Assembly: GCF_020520425.1 (NCBI RefSeq)
Contig: NC_079489.1
Span: 18,562,001 to 18,626,000, forward strand
DNA: 64,000 nt
From: Spinacia oleracea
Lineage: Eukaryota > Streptophyta > Magnoliopsida > Caryophyllales > Amaranthaceae
Direction: 5' to 3'
Shown: positions 10,455 through 23,000 of the stretch, piece after piece
Position numbering within the stretch: position 1 is the stretch's first letter
Layout: every line of letters begins with the position of its first letter
Position numbers and translations under genes: made by a program
The notes under the pieces: generated by a model
Database searches by the model: none
Told to the model about the DNA's origin: nothing
What the model saw: the letters and a program-made list of their open reading frames with translations, nothing else

Positions 10455-12991
10455 CAACGCGTGGATGGTGCAGGGGCCTGCACGTAGATCTACGTGCACC
10501 TGCACCAAAACGCAAAAACATTAAAAGAAAACGCAAAAAACAAAAAAACGAAAAAGAACATAAAAAACTAAACAGAAAGAACTAGAGTAAACAAAAAGAA
10601 CATTAACTAAACCTGAAAAGAACACTAATGTCAAAAAACTAAAGAAAATGTACAAAAATAAAAATAACATATTCTCTCTCCTGATAACTATAAAAAGAAC
10701 AACTATTTTTCAAAAAGAACATCGTGTGAAAATGCAATAGAAAAACAAAAAAAAAATACATATTATCGATAATATTATTAAAAATTAAAAAACTGTAAAA
10801 AAAATTAAAAAGAACACAAAATAATTATAAAAAAGAACAACAACTTTTTTACAAAACACAAAGAACAAAATTAGAAGAAAAATAAAATAACAAAAACTCA
10901 AAAAAAAAAAACCACAATAAAAAAGGAAAAAAGAACAGAACACATGAAAAAAGAACATCATTTTCTTTTTCCTTACCAAACAAAAGAACAGAATGAAAGG
11001 GACGAAAAGAACAACAAATCTACGTTCTTTTATTAGTTGTATTTGTTCTATTCAAACCAATTAGTGTTCTAATTAAAAAGACGAAAACGACGATACTTTG
11101 ATGCACTTAAAACTAGATCTATATTTTTATTTAAATGTATTTTTGTTTTTATCCCACACATAAGATCTATGTTCTTTTATTAAGTGTTATTTGTTCTATT
11201 CAAACGATTTTATGTTCTAATTAAAAAGACAAAACGACGATTTTTTGATGCACTTAAAACTAAATCTATATTTTTAAAAAAAAAGTATATTTGTTCTTTT
11301 ACCACGAATCAGACTATGTTATTTTTTAAGTGTTATTTGTTCTTTTCAAACCATAATATGTTCTTTTTTAACAATCTATGTACGTTGATATAAAAGAACA
11401 AACTATGTTGATGACACAGTAAAAATAAAGTTTTGAAAAAAAACATAACAATCCGAAAAGAACATTAGATGAAAAAACAAGGAAGCGTACCTTAAACACT
11501 TGATCAACATTTATCAGGAGCATCAACATTGAACTAGTGTTTTTCTTAATTCACTCATTTTCAACAAACGAGAAACATTCAGAAGGAATTTTAGAGAGAG
11601 AATAAGGAGAAAATGTATTTTTTTACTCTTTCATTTACCATCTCACTCTTTCTCTCTCGAAAAATTTCTCTTATGTTGAGAGAATATAAATTCTCTCCCC
11701 TCTCTCTCTCTCTCTAAAATGTATTTCTAAAATGACTAATGGTTATGACTCATAAGTACAATTATTATATATATAGTTGCTGAAAAATAGAAAATGAACA
11801 AATAGGAAGTAGAATCAAAGAATTGAAGAACAGAGAAGGAGAAAAGAAAAATTGTTAAAGGAGTGCATAATGAGAACCGCGCACGTGTTTTTATTTTGTT
11901 CTTTTAACAGAGTATTATGAAAAGAACAAATGAAAAGTCTTAAAGAACAAATATAGAGACTAAAAGAACAAGTCAAGTACTTTGTCCCACAATAACATAT
12001 GATTCGGAATCATCATTTTCATCATTCTGTTATGAATTATCAAGCACATTATTCATAATATCTGAAAAAATAATAGGTTAATATGTATAAAAACAAGAAA
12101 AAGAACGCAATCAAAATAACAAAGGATAAATAAAAAGTAACAAGAAAAATAACACAATAAAATAAAAAGAACAAGTTATGAAATGCAAATAAAATTGAAA
12201 ATAATAAAAAAGAAGAACACAATAAAATAAAAGAACAAATTATGAAACGCAAATGGTCTATTTTTCTACTATAATGAAACTGTTCTTTTAATACGAGCAT
12301 AATGTAACTGTTCTTTTCATTCGAGCATATGTTCTTTTAATACGTAAAACTGTTCTTTTCTGGAAAAAATCGTAATTACATAATCAAAATCTTCAAAATC
12401 AACGATTTCAACGAAATCAGCGTGTTATTACATAATTTGATTCATTAAAATCATCAAATTCATCAAAACACGATTATTACAAAATCAAAATAGTCAAAAT
12501 CATCAAAAACACAACTATTACAAAATCAAAATCATCAAAACATGCCATTTGTTATTACAAAATTGAAAATTTACCTCCCAAAATCTGATTATCAGCTGTA
12601 GAATTCAGATTTGAAGAAGAAGAATCAATTTAATTTGATGTTGAAGCAGAAAAATCAACGAATTTTTGGGGATTTTCATTAATTTCTCTCTCTAAAACCC
12701 ATTTTAGAAAACCTAGACTTTCTCTCTCCTTTTCACAGTTTGAATTCAAAACATAAAACCCAGAAGAATATATATCGCAAAAATAACAAAAATCAAATAA
12801 AAACGCGATAAACATAACTGAAAAGAACAGAGCCTTTAATGTTCTTTTGTTCAGGGGTGTTCTTTTGTTCAAGGGCATTGTTCTTTTTTTCTGGAAATTT
12901 AATGAAAACGCGCGTTTTGGGTTTAATGTTGGTCGTTTTAATCCCGGTGCACCTAGAGCTACGTGCACACGCCTGCACCATCCAAATTGCA
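10455..12991. mobile_element. MULE-like element nested in the hAT element
   Basis: A 2.5-kb insertion flanked by the 9-bp direct repeat GGGAAAGTT (10446-10454 and 12992-13000), the Mutator signature. Both ends carry GGATGGTGCAGG followed by TGCACGTAG and GTGCACC as terminal inverted repeats. The interior is very AT-rich and dominated by AAAAGAAC / GTTCTTTT. No transposase was recognised; open frames inside are low-complexity. Confidence 0.8.
11020..11395. repeat. Three ~145-bp tandem units inside the MULE-like element
   Basis: Units start near 11021, 11168 and 11313. Each runs CTAYGTTCTTTTATTA or a variant, then GTTATTTGTTCTATTCAAAC, then in the first two units AATTAAAAAGAC and GATGCACTTAAAACTA. 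The third unit is the most diverged. Confidence 0.8.
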
Positions 12992-14044
12992 GGGAAAGTT
13001 TAGTCAGTTTACTATAGAGTAGTTTAGAGTCTTAAACTTTAGGGTTCTGTTCCGCCGCTCGCCTCTCATTTTCTCACCTCCTTGATATCCTCTCATAATC
13101 TCGACAATTAAAGTCTCAGATATTGTGAAACCAATTGATATGAGAAGGATACTAGGAAGAAGCTCATGATTCCGGCTATCTGCAGATGAGAAGAGTGATA
13201 TGAGAAGGGTACTAGAAAGAAGCTCATGATTCCGGTGTTTATATACAAGTATAAAAGCTGGGTATCTATGCAAGTATATTTAGTTAACACTGCCACTAAA
13301 ATGCAAATAGTTGGGCAAGTGTTTTGTTTGGAAACTTTATTGTGGGAGGGGTTTCTAAACCGTGCATATTTAGCAGCGAATATTTACAACAATTTAGATA
13401 GTGAGATCAGAGAAGGAGACATCTTTGAGCTTCATCTCCTCTATTAATTAGATTGTATATCGGTACTCGATCTACTCTCTCTTTTTTTACGCTTTTTTGT
13501 GTTTATTTTTTCTTTGGAAAATGCTAAAAAATTATGCTAAGATTTGAAAACTAAGTATGCTAACATTTTTTCGTGTTTATTTAATATAATGTATATACTG
13601 TTTAGTGTTTACAACCATATTATTTACATATTGTTTGGAAACTAACTATGAATTTTTAACATAATGTACATATTAATTATTTGGAAACCAAAGATGAATT
13701 TTTTTATATGAAAGAATACGGGTACCCGTGACCCCACCCGGAAAAACCGGGTACCCGATTTTTCCGGGTCGGGTCATGGGCCGATAAAATAACTACCCGC
13801 ATTTTCGAGTATCCGAAAATACGGGTACCCGTTTAGCCGGGTACCCGGTAATGAACACCCCTACCCATGGGTACCTAATTCGGTGAAAACTATAAAGAGC
13901 TCGTATAATAACCTGCATGTGAGTAAAATATGCATGCTAAGCTAGTTGCGATAGTATCTTAAAGAATGATGGGATATTATTCTGAAGATCAATAAATACT
14001 CTTTACCGGAACAAACGGTCATATATGAACTATGAAGTATAATA

Positions 14045-14302
14045 TTTCCTCTGTTCTTTTTTAAATGACACAATTATTTAGGCACGTTTGTCACTACACG
14101 ATTTGAAACGTTAATATATTTCATTATGGATAAGAAAAAATTATAAGAAGTTGATATTTAAAACATATTTATTGAGACGAATCTAATAAGACCACACACG
14201 ACTATGTTTTTTCTTAAGTATAAATCATAAAATGAAGTTAAAGGAGCTTGTGTGAATAGTGTCAAAAACCCAATTATGTCATGTAAATAAGAACGGAGGA
14301 AG
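14045..14302. mobile_element. Stowaway-like MITE
   Basis: Flanked by TA on both sides. The ends are TTTCCTCTGTTCTT and AAGAACGGAGGAAG, an inverted pair of the CTCCGTTC type. About 258 bp and non-coding. The rest of 13872-14389 shows no gene. Confidence 0.8.
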
Positions 14303-14498
14303 TACGTTATACGACCTACTCCGTATATTTTTGTACCTTTTGTGAATTGTTATTGTTATGGGTCGTTTTGACGTTTTGTGCTATAGTGTCAAGTACAGCA
14401 AGTGAACTGATATGGGTAGCAGGGATCCTTGAAGATCTCAAAGTTGATTTTCCTAAACCTGTTGAGATGTATTGTGACAATAGATCAGCATAATACAT

Positions 14499-14731
14499 TA
14501 CAAACTTTTATATAAGGCGGTCTTACACAAAAGACCACCTTGATGTTTCTATGTAAGCAATGAAATCATTTAGTTAAACACTTGAACTACTTAGTTAAGC
14601 ACTGGAATCAATTAGTTAAACAATGAAAATAATTAGTTAAGCACTAGAATCAATTAGTTAACCAATATAACCATTTAGTTAAACCATCAAAGTGGTCTTT
14701 CCGGTAAAGCGGTCTTACACAAAAGTTGTCG
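14499..14731. mobile_element. MITE with 9-bp TSD inside the copia relic
   Basis: A 233-bp element with 9-bp direct repeat ATAATACAT at 14490-14498 and 14732-14740. Its arms share ACTTTTRTRTAAG and GACCACCTTGATG-type sequence in inverted orientation. The centre is five or six copies of AATCAATTAGTTAAAC-like units. TSD length points to a MULE-type MITE. Confidence 0.8.
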
Positions 14732-15444
14732 ATAATACATACTCCGTAGCTCACAATCCCGTTTTTTATGAACGCACCAAACACATAAAAAGAGATTATC
14801 ATTACATCAGGGAACAGGTGGAAGAAGGTTTTATTAGCACATTTCATGTTCCTAGCACTAAACAACATGCAGATTTGCTTACCAAGGCTCTCCCTGTCTC
14901 TCAACATTACAATCTGATATCCAAGCTTGGACTTCTCTTGCAGTCCAGCTTGAAGGGGAGTATGGGAATTGTAGGTAATTAATTATATTTGTCTTACTAG
15001 AATAGGTCCCGTACACGCACGGTTATTTGAAAATTATTAATTGACTATCTTTTTAACTGAAATATTTATCCCTTAAATCTATTGCGTAATTAATAAATCT
15101 CGAACGCACTCATTATATCATATAATATATAATTTCCGCTCTATTACGTATTATATATTTTATATGTTTAATATGATGATTTGACCGAATTAAATATTTG
15201 ATATGCTTAATATGAACAGAATATTATTATTGATATGAAGATCTGACTAAATATTACCAAAATTGTTTAATAATGTCATATTTAATAATCCTATAATTTT
15301 TTCTATTTATAAACATTTATATAATAGGAGAGAAAATAAAAATAGAATTAAGTAAATATTTTTTTTAGGAAAAGATTTTTGGCGGGAAAAAATCGCACCA
15401 GGAATTGACACGTGTCATTCTTGATGTCTCTTTTAGTATATATA

Positions 15445-16732
15445 GGCCTTGTTTGGCAAATGGCTTTTTGATGGCTTTTTGGTTGGCTTTTGGCTGTTGG
15501 CTTTTTAATCTGGTCAAACAGCCAAAAAATATGTTTGGTAACTGGCTTTTTATCTTGCTGAAAAGCCAGCTTTTCCGCCAAAAATGAAAAGCTAGTAACA
15601 CTAGCTTTTTGGAGTTGGCTTTTGGCTTTTCACTATCTAAATTACTTTTTTGTCCTTATTTTTTACTAATTAACTAATAGTTAATAATTAATTATTAATA
15701 ATTAAAAATTAATAATTAATAATTAATAATTAATAATTAATAATTAATAATTAATAATTAATAATTAATAATTAATAATTAATAATTAATAATTAATAAT
15801 TAATAATTAATAATTAATAATTAATAATTAATAATTAATAATTAATAATTAATAATTAATAATTAATAATTAATAATTAATAATTAATAATTAATAATTA
15901 ATAATTAATAATTAATAATAAATAATTAATAATTAATAATTAATAATTAATAATTAATAATTAATAATTAATAATTAATAATTAATAATTAATAATTAAT
16001 AATTAACAATTAACAATTAACAATTAACAATTAACAATTAATAATTAACAATTAATAATTAATAATTAATAACTAATAATTAATAATTAATAACTAATAA
16101 CTAATAACTAAAAGTTAATAATTACGGAGTACTCCGTATTAATTAATGACTAATAACTAAAAGTGAATAATTAATAAATAATTAGTTATTAATTAATAAT
16201 AATTAATCATTAATTATTAATGATTAATTAATAAATAATTAATTATATATTAATAATAATTAATCATTAATTATTAATGATTAATTAATAAATAATCATT
16301 AATTATTAATGATTAATTAATAATTAATAATTAATAATTATTATTAATTTAATTATTATTAATTATTAATCATTGATTATTAATTATTAGTTATTAATTA
16401 TTACTCCATAATTATTAATTAAAATAATAATTTATTAATACTATTGCATAAAGTAATTTATTTTTAAATTTATATTTTATTTATTTGTAATTACGTTTTA
16501 CTCCGTACATAATACAAAGTATGTATTGAAAAATGAATAAAATACATTAAATGTCCTTAAATGTCATTTTACATAGCTACAGCCAACAGCCAACAACTGA
16601 TTTTACCAAACATATTTGTAACCAATTCATAGTCAAACAGCCAACAAAAGCAGCCAACTTGAACAGCCAGTCAAACCAGCCAAGTAAAACAGCCGACAGC
16701 CAACAGCCAACAGCCAATTGCCAAACAGGGCC
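15445..16732. mobile_element. Tourist/PIF-like MITE with GGCCTTGTTTGGCAA ends
   Basis: The ends GGCCTTGTTTGGCAA and TTGCCAAACAGGGCC are inverted repeats, flanked by ATA on both sides. Subterminal zones repeat AGCCAACAGCC and its complement. The middle (15660-16430) is an AT heptamer array. The superfamily is uncertain: the 3-bp duplication suggests PIF/Harbinger, but ATA is not the usual TWA, and hAT is an alternative. Confidence 0.65.
15663..16425. repeat. (AATTAAT)n array with variants
   Basis: About 300 bp of nearly perfect AATTAAT heptamers (roughly 40 copies, 15708-16003), then AATTAAC variants, then more disordered TTAATAA and palindromic stretches up to about 16425. It is the whole core of the Tourist-like element. 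Confidence 0.9.
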
Positions 16733-17104
16733 ATAGTTTGTACAGCAACTCAGCAAGTAGTAAGACCCACAATTCCACAAATACGTGGTCTTCATTTCAA
16801 GCTAGTATAATTACAGCTTTATACCTACTTTCTAATTGATTGTAACAATTAATAAAGGATATTAATTCTTCCTCTTGTCTTCTTCTCTTCTCTAATACTC
16901 CGTATCAGAATACTTTGATTATCAACATATAGCAACGACAGAAGCCATAAGCATCAAGCGATGAGTTCAAAAAACAGAGTAATCTCTCGCCAATTAAAAT
17001 ATTAGGCTAGACTTGTTAAGAAAGGACTAGACTTTAGAATTGATTGAAAATAAATGTGACCTTGAATAATCAACATCACTTACAGCAGAATTATCCCAAG
17101 TAAA

Positions 17105-17751
17105 TGAAGGAATTATGTCACATTTCCGGCAATTACTAAATACAAATAGGAATTAATTATGAAGATAATAAGTTAATTATTTTAGTAATCATATTTGCTT
17201 GCTAGGGAATAAATGTGATTAGTAGGACAATATTGATTGGACCTACAACTAAAATAATTTAATCCTATAAGGTCACACATATAAGCACTAATTGGAATGG
17301 GCCCAAAAGGCCCGATGGCAACCGGTCTATTAAGGGAAAGAATGTTGGGCTTTGGTTTTGTGTTAACCTAAAACTCTCACATTATAATAGTTATAATGTC
17401 AGGGATTTAGAAATCACGTTCATTCAATATCTGACAAAAAGGAAAACACAAAAAACCCTAATTCTAATTCTCTAAACGCCGTACATCCCAAACAAAGCAA
17501 GAGACAGATTGTGATCGTTCTCTTCCGTACTAGCATACGTGGGATTCAATTCGTGCTTGTGGACTGAGTAGAGGAGCAACAAGTGGGGCTCTAAGATCTT
17601 CGAAGCTTGCATACGAACGGGAGAACACGCTTCAAAGGTGATTATTCTTTCGACTTAATCTGATCTATACTATTGTTATGCATGAGATCCTGTGATAGAT
17701 GTTAGGAAATTGTTTCCTGAAATTCCGCTTTATGCATCTATATGTTCTACA
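17105..17751 (+). repeat. 5' LTR of the copia element
   Basis: Starts TGAAGGAATT and ends TTCTACA. It is preceded by target copy GTAAA and followed by the primer binding site. Confidence 0.95.
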
Positions 17752-20039
17752 GTGGTATCAGTTTTAGCCTCTTGCATAATATTTTATGATCATGATTGTA
17801 TGCAACATTATTATTTTGATTCAATTAAGGGAAGATTTATTTATGGCTTGAATTTGCACAATTAATATATGATATTAATTGATTGGAATCATTAAATCGT
17901 GATTTAATTAATTTTTGCTCAAAATAAATTTATAAAATTCCGAAATTTTTATCACAGGGTTGAAATTAACAGTTAATATCACATAAAAATTTTCAGATTT
18001 TTTAAAATTAAATTCGTCAGATTTTAAATTATTTAATGGTTAATAAGATTAATCATGGAAATAATTTGTTAACAATTAAAGATTTGATTTTTAATTTGTT
18101 AAATAAATCTACTGATTATCCCCTAATTTTTATACAATAGCCGAAATTTTTTGGTAATTTTTTAACTAATTTTCGGAATTTTTGTATATTAATTATTGAA
18201 TTTGGTTAATTTTTATGTTTAATTCGATTAATCATAAAATTTAAGGATAACAATTAAAATTTTTGATTTTATTTGTTAAGAGAATTCAATAGATCTTCCT
18301 GGTAATTTAATTCGAATTTTTCGGACAATAATTGTTATTTTCTTGAATTATTTGAATAAAATGAGATAATTATGCCTTAAATTTTGAATTCTTGTTAGAT
18401 TTAATTTTAATAAAGAGTTTAAATTGAAATCTAACTTCTAACAGCCCTAAAATTCAGTTTAAGGATTGTTAATTTATTCAAATTTTTTGCCATTATTTTC
18501 GGATAATTAAACCCTAATTAAATTGTTAATCTTTAACAAAAGTTGAATAAAGATTAATTTAATTTAGGTAATTGTTACCCAAATTAAAATAACAACCTCC
18601 ATGGCGGGGTGGCCACCACCCGCGACGGTGGAGCCACGGTGGAGGATAATTAGGGCGGCGTTCCGGCGGGAAAAGTGAATTAAAAATTGGAAATAAGATC
18701 TCCTAATTTTTTGGAAAAGTTAGAAATTTTCTCAAATTAAAGATTGTTTTCCAAAAGGTTTTGGGAAATAGTCTGGGTTGAAGGTTTTGGAAATTTGGTG
18801 TTTTGGTTCGATTCTCATTTATTAATTGAAATTGATAAGAAGAGTTGGAAATTAACTTGGGTTTAGTTCTTCTAAATTAAAAATAATTTCCAAAATATAT
18901 TTTGAGTAACTTGAAAATATTTTTTTTTGAAAAACATATTTTCAATGTTGAGCATAAATCCATAAATTTCCTTTAAAATGCAAATTTTTGATTAATAAGA
19001 TTATTCTAGCCATATTTAAATAGTAATTGAATTAAAATAATAAAGTTTCCCAAATAACGTTAAACTTAAATTGTTTAAGTTTTTTAGTATTATTTTGGAA
19101 ATGTTATTTGCTTATTAATAGTTAATAAGTAAATAATTTTTGTCTAATATATTTTAATATTATATGCGTGTATGGAATATTATGATATTTTGTTACAGGC
19201 AAGTGACTAGTATGGCCCAAAATAGGATAGAAAATACGATCTGCGTATCGTTTTGTATTCTTGTAAATTTTGAAATACGATCTGCGCATCGTTCTGTATT
19301 GTTGTAATTTAATTTAAAAGTTTAAATTAGATTATAAAGTTCGTATTATAAGTTCGATGAAGTAAGAAGGTTCAATCAAAAATTCAAGGATGGAGATCCA
19401 AGAAAGATGAACAGGAACCCAAGAAGATTTGAGCTTATTTTTTAGGGGCCATACTAGGATCACATTTATTTTTATGCATTTTATATTGCCTTAAAATGCT
19501 TATTGAGTTTATGTATGTGGTTATTTAAAGCAATGTGTTCACTTTTAATTAACCAACATAGTAAACTTAGGTCCCAAAATAATATTGAGTTTAAGTGCTT
19601 TTCCATACAACACCTATAAAGCCTTAGATCATGAGTAATAGGTTCTGCCAAAGCAGGGTGTTGCTTATAATTCCGGGGATAGTAGGGTAGGTTTTTTGAA
19701 ACTTACATGTTAATGTTTGGTTTAACTCAACAAAACTATCAAAAGACAAAGTTTTGGGTTTTGAAGCTAAGAGATAGGAAAATACAAAGAGTTGTTAACC
19801 TGTCTACCAAGAGTTATAATCAGTTATAATTAGTAAAATGTTTACTTACCTCGAATACTATAAATTAAAGTAGCAGGGCCAAAGTCCGTTTAATTGTAGT
19901 GGGAGGGGATCTTGGTTAATTCTTTATTCAATGGGGACTTCTAATTTTGAATAAAGGGTAGTAGTGAATTGAATTTGTTTAATTGCTACTTTTGATAAAC
20001 ATTATATTGAATCTTGCTTTACTTTTTATTGTAGTTATC

Positions 20040-23000
20040 ATGTCTGGTGCAAACAACTCTACTTTTAACTTGCGCCCTCTAATTGAAAAAGACAAACTGA
20101 ATGCTACCAACTTCCTACAATGGCAAATGGCTGTGAGAATTGTTCTCAGAGCGGAAGGAAAAGAAAGTGTTCTTGACAATCCTCTCCCTGAACCCTTGCC
20201 AGAAAATGCTACTGCAGCTCAAAAGCGAGCTAGACAAACTCTAGAGGATAACTCCTTGCAAGTAACATGCTTGATGCTTGCTTGCATGGAACCAGAGTAT
20301 CAAAAACGTTTTGATGGTCTGGATGCCTACAGCATAATCCAGCAACTGAAAACTTTATTTCAGAAAAATGCTAGATTGGAGAGATTTGAAGCAAACTGCA
20401 AACTTCTGGATTCCAAGTTGGAAGAGGGGAAGCCCGTTGGTCCGCATGTGTTCGATTTGATTGGACATTTTCAGACCATGGAGAAATTGGGTTTCCCTTA
20501 TCCTAAGGACCTGGCAACTGACATAGTCATCAGATCCTTGCCTGAAGATTTTCATAACTTTAAGTTGAACTTCTACATGCAAGGAGGGGAGGCTACCCTG
20601 CAAGAGTTGCATGGTTCACTAATTCAGGCTGAGAGAAACTTACCAAGTAAACCTAAACATAAGGATGTTCTAATGGTTAGTAAAGGTAAGCAGTTCAAGA
20701 AGAAAGGGGCTCCCATGAAGAAGAACAAGGGCAAGGTAGTTGCCAATGAGAACTCTTCAACCAAGCCAAAGGCCACTCCCAAGGCTAAGGTAGCTGCTCA
20801 ACATGAGTGCTACCACTGCCACAAGATTGGTCATTGGAAGAGGAACTGCCCCAAATATCTGGAGGATAAGAAGACTGGTGCTTTAACTTCAGGTATCTAT
20901 GTCATAGAAGTTAATTTAGCTACAACTGCTTCTTGGGTATTTGATACCGCTTGTGGATCTCACATTATTGGTAATGTGCAGGGACTAAAAAGAAGTAGGA
21001 GCTTGAGCAAAGGCGAAGTGGATCTCCGAGTAGGCAATGGAGCAAGAGTTGCTGCTTTAGCTGTAGGAGATTATAGTTTACGCTTGCCTTCTGGTTTAAT
21101 ATTAGAACTTTATAATTGTTATTACGTTCCAGTTATTACCAAGAACATAATTTCTATTCCGATTTTGGATTCGGAAGGTTTTTCATTTCAAATTATGAAT
21201 AATTGTTGTTCAGCATATTTGAATGGTATGTTCTATGTCTCTGCTAAATTATCAAATGGTTTGTATGTACTAGACTTACAAAACCATATCTATCACATAG
21301 AAAACAAGAAACACAAACCAAATGATTTGAACCCTACTTACCTATGGCATTGTCGATTAGGCCACATAAGCTCAAAGCGCATAGAGAAACTTCATAAGGA
21401 TGGAATTCTCAAATCATTTGATTTTGAATCATTTGAAGTATGTGAGTTTTGCTTAATGGGGAAAATGACAAAATCTCCTTTCACAGGCTCAAGTGAAAGG
21501 GCCAATGATCTTTTAGCCCTCATACATACTGATGTGTGCGGACCTATGAGTACTTTGGCTAGGGGAGGGTACGGGTATTTCATTACTTTTACTGATGATG
21601 TGAGCAGATTTGGATATGTTTACCTCATGCGACATAAGTCGGAATCCTTTGAAAAGTTCAAGGAATTCCAAAATGAAGTACAAAACCAACTTGGAAAGAA
21701 AATTAAAGCATTGCGATCCGATCGTGGTGGTGAATATTTATCTCAAGAGTTTGGTGATCATTTGAAAGATTGTGGAATACTTTCGCAATTGACTCCACCA
21801 GGGACACCACAATTGAATGGGGTTTCCGAAAGAAGGAACCGAACTCTATTAGATATGGTTCGGTCCATGATGAGTCTTGCTAACCTTCCTGCCTCATTTT
21901 GGGGATTTGCGCTTGAAACAGCGGCATTCACACTCAACAGAGCTCCGTCCAAAGCAGTAGAAAAGACGCCATATGAGATGTTGACTGGAAAAGTTCCAAA
22001 ATTGTCTTTTCTAAGGACATGGGGTTGTGAAGTTTATGTAAAACGTTTACTTTCTGATAAGCTTTCACCCAAGTCCGATAAGTGTCTTTTTGTGGATTAC
22101 CCAAAACAGACTAAGGGATACTACTTCTACAACCAAAGCGAAAACAAAGTGTTTGTTGCTCGCGATGGTGTCTTTCTGGAAAATGAGTTTATTTCCAGAA
22201 AAACAAGTGGGAGTAATGTATATCTCGAAGAAATTCGAGATGAGCAACAAATGGATGAGGTTCACACCTCGTCAGAGACGACCCAACATGAAAATGCTCA
22301 GGAGGCGGTGCATTCCATTCATGCGCCTTCTACCGTCCCACTTGGAGATAATCCATGCGAAGTCCCTCAACCTAATGAGGTGGAAACTTCTCCTGTTGTT
22401 CCCCAACGTAGGTCTAGTAGGACTGTCATTCCGTCAAAGAGATATATTGATTTCCTTTTGACTGAAAGTTCTGAAATAGAGATTTTAGAACATGAGGAAC
22501 CTATTAGCTACACAAATGCTTTGACGAGTCAAGACTCCGAGAAATGGCTTGAAGCCATGAGATCCGAAATGGATTCGATGTTTGAAAATCAAGTATGGGA
22601 CTTGGTTGCTTTGCCTGATGGGGTTAAACCCATAGGTTGCAAATGGATTTTCAAACTGAAAAAGGACAAAGATGGAAACATTGATGTCTTTAAGGCAAGA
22701 CTAGTGGCAAAAGGTTTTAGAAAAATTCATGGTATTGACTATGATGAAACCTTCTCACCAGTAGCCATGCTGAAATCCATTAGGATAATTCTTGCGATTG
22801 CTGCCTTTCATGACTATGAGATCTGGCAGATGGACGTCAAAACCGCTTTCTTGAATGGGTTCTTGAAAGAGGATGTGTACATGACACAACCACAAGGTTT
22901 TGAAGATCCAAACAGTCCAAGAAAAGTTTGCAAGCTTAAGAAGTCCATTTATGGGCTTAAGCAAGCATCCCGGAGTTGGAACCTCAGATTTGATGAGGCA

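Larger units (their letters stand above)
10210..13863. mobile_element. Non-autonomous hAT-like element, 3.65 kb
   Basis: The ends are TAGGGGTGTTCA and TGAACACCCCTA. An 8-bp target duplication CCCATGGG lies at 10202-10209 and 13864-13871. Subterminal segments (10230-10380 and 13720-13855) are full of CCGGGTACCCG repeats in both orientations. I see no hAT transposase. Most of its length is a second element inserted at 10455-12991. Remaining inner DNA includes a 60-bp tandem duplication near 13138-13236. Confidence 0.85.
14997..16737 (-). mobile_element. Helitron-like element, 5' end split by another insertion
   Basis: Read on the minus strand. The 3' end is a small hairpin (CCGTGCGTGTACGG) followed by ACCTATTCTAG, with the host T next to it (14996). 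The 5' region reads TATATATACTAAAAGAGAC then GACACGTGTCAATTCCTGG, almost the same as the Helitron at 26690. A Tourist-like element (15445-16732) sits in its first few bases, so its 5' tip is at about 16733-16737. Non-autonomous, no Rep/helicase. Confidence 0.6.
14380..16930 (+). mobile_element. Ty1/copia relic (RNase H end plus LTR), heavily interrupted
   Basis: A broken fossil. RNase H remnants (ELIWVAGILEDL, VEMYCDNRSA, then RTKHIKRDYHYIREQVEEG and HADLLTKALP) run to a purine tract and a probable LTR starting near 14965. The LTR tail seems to resume after 16737 and end near 16927 in ATCAACA. Three later insertions lie within it: a MITE (14499-14731), a Helitron (14997-16737) and, inside that, a Tourist-like element. 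It is old and clearly dead, with several breaks besides the insertions. Confidence 0.75.

Noticed and set aside
12630-12981. Overlapping frames of 112 and 62 residues on the minus strand
   Set aside because: They overlap the terminal repeat and AT-rich body of the MULE-like element; low-complexity and no recognisable domain.
13226-13447. 73-residue frame inside the hAT-like element, considered as a transposase piece
   Set aside because: No similarity to hAT transposase motifs that I can recognise; starts within a 60-bp tandem duplication.
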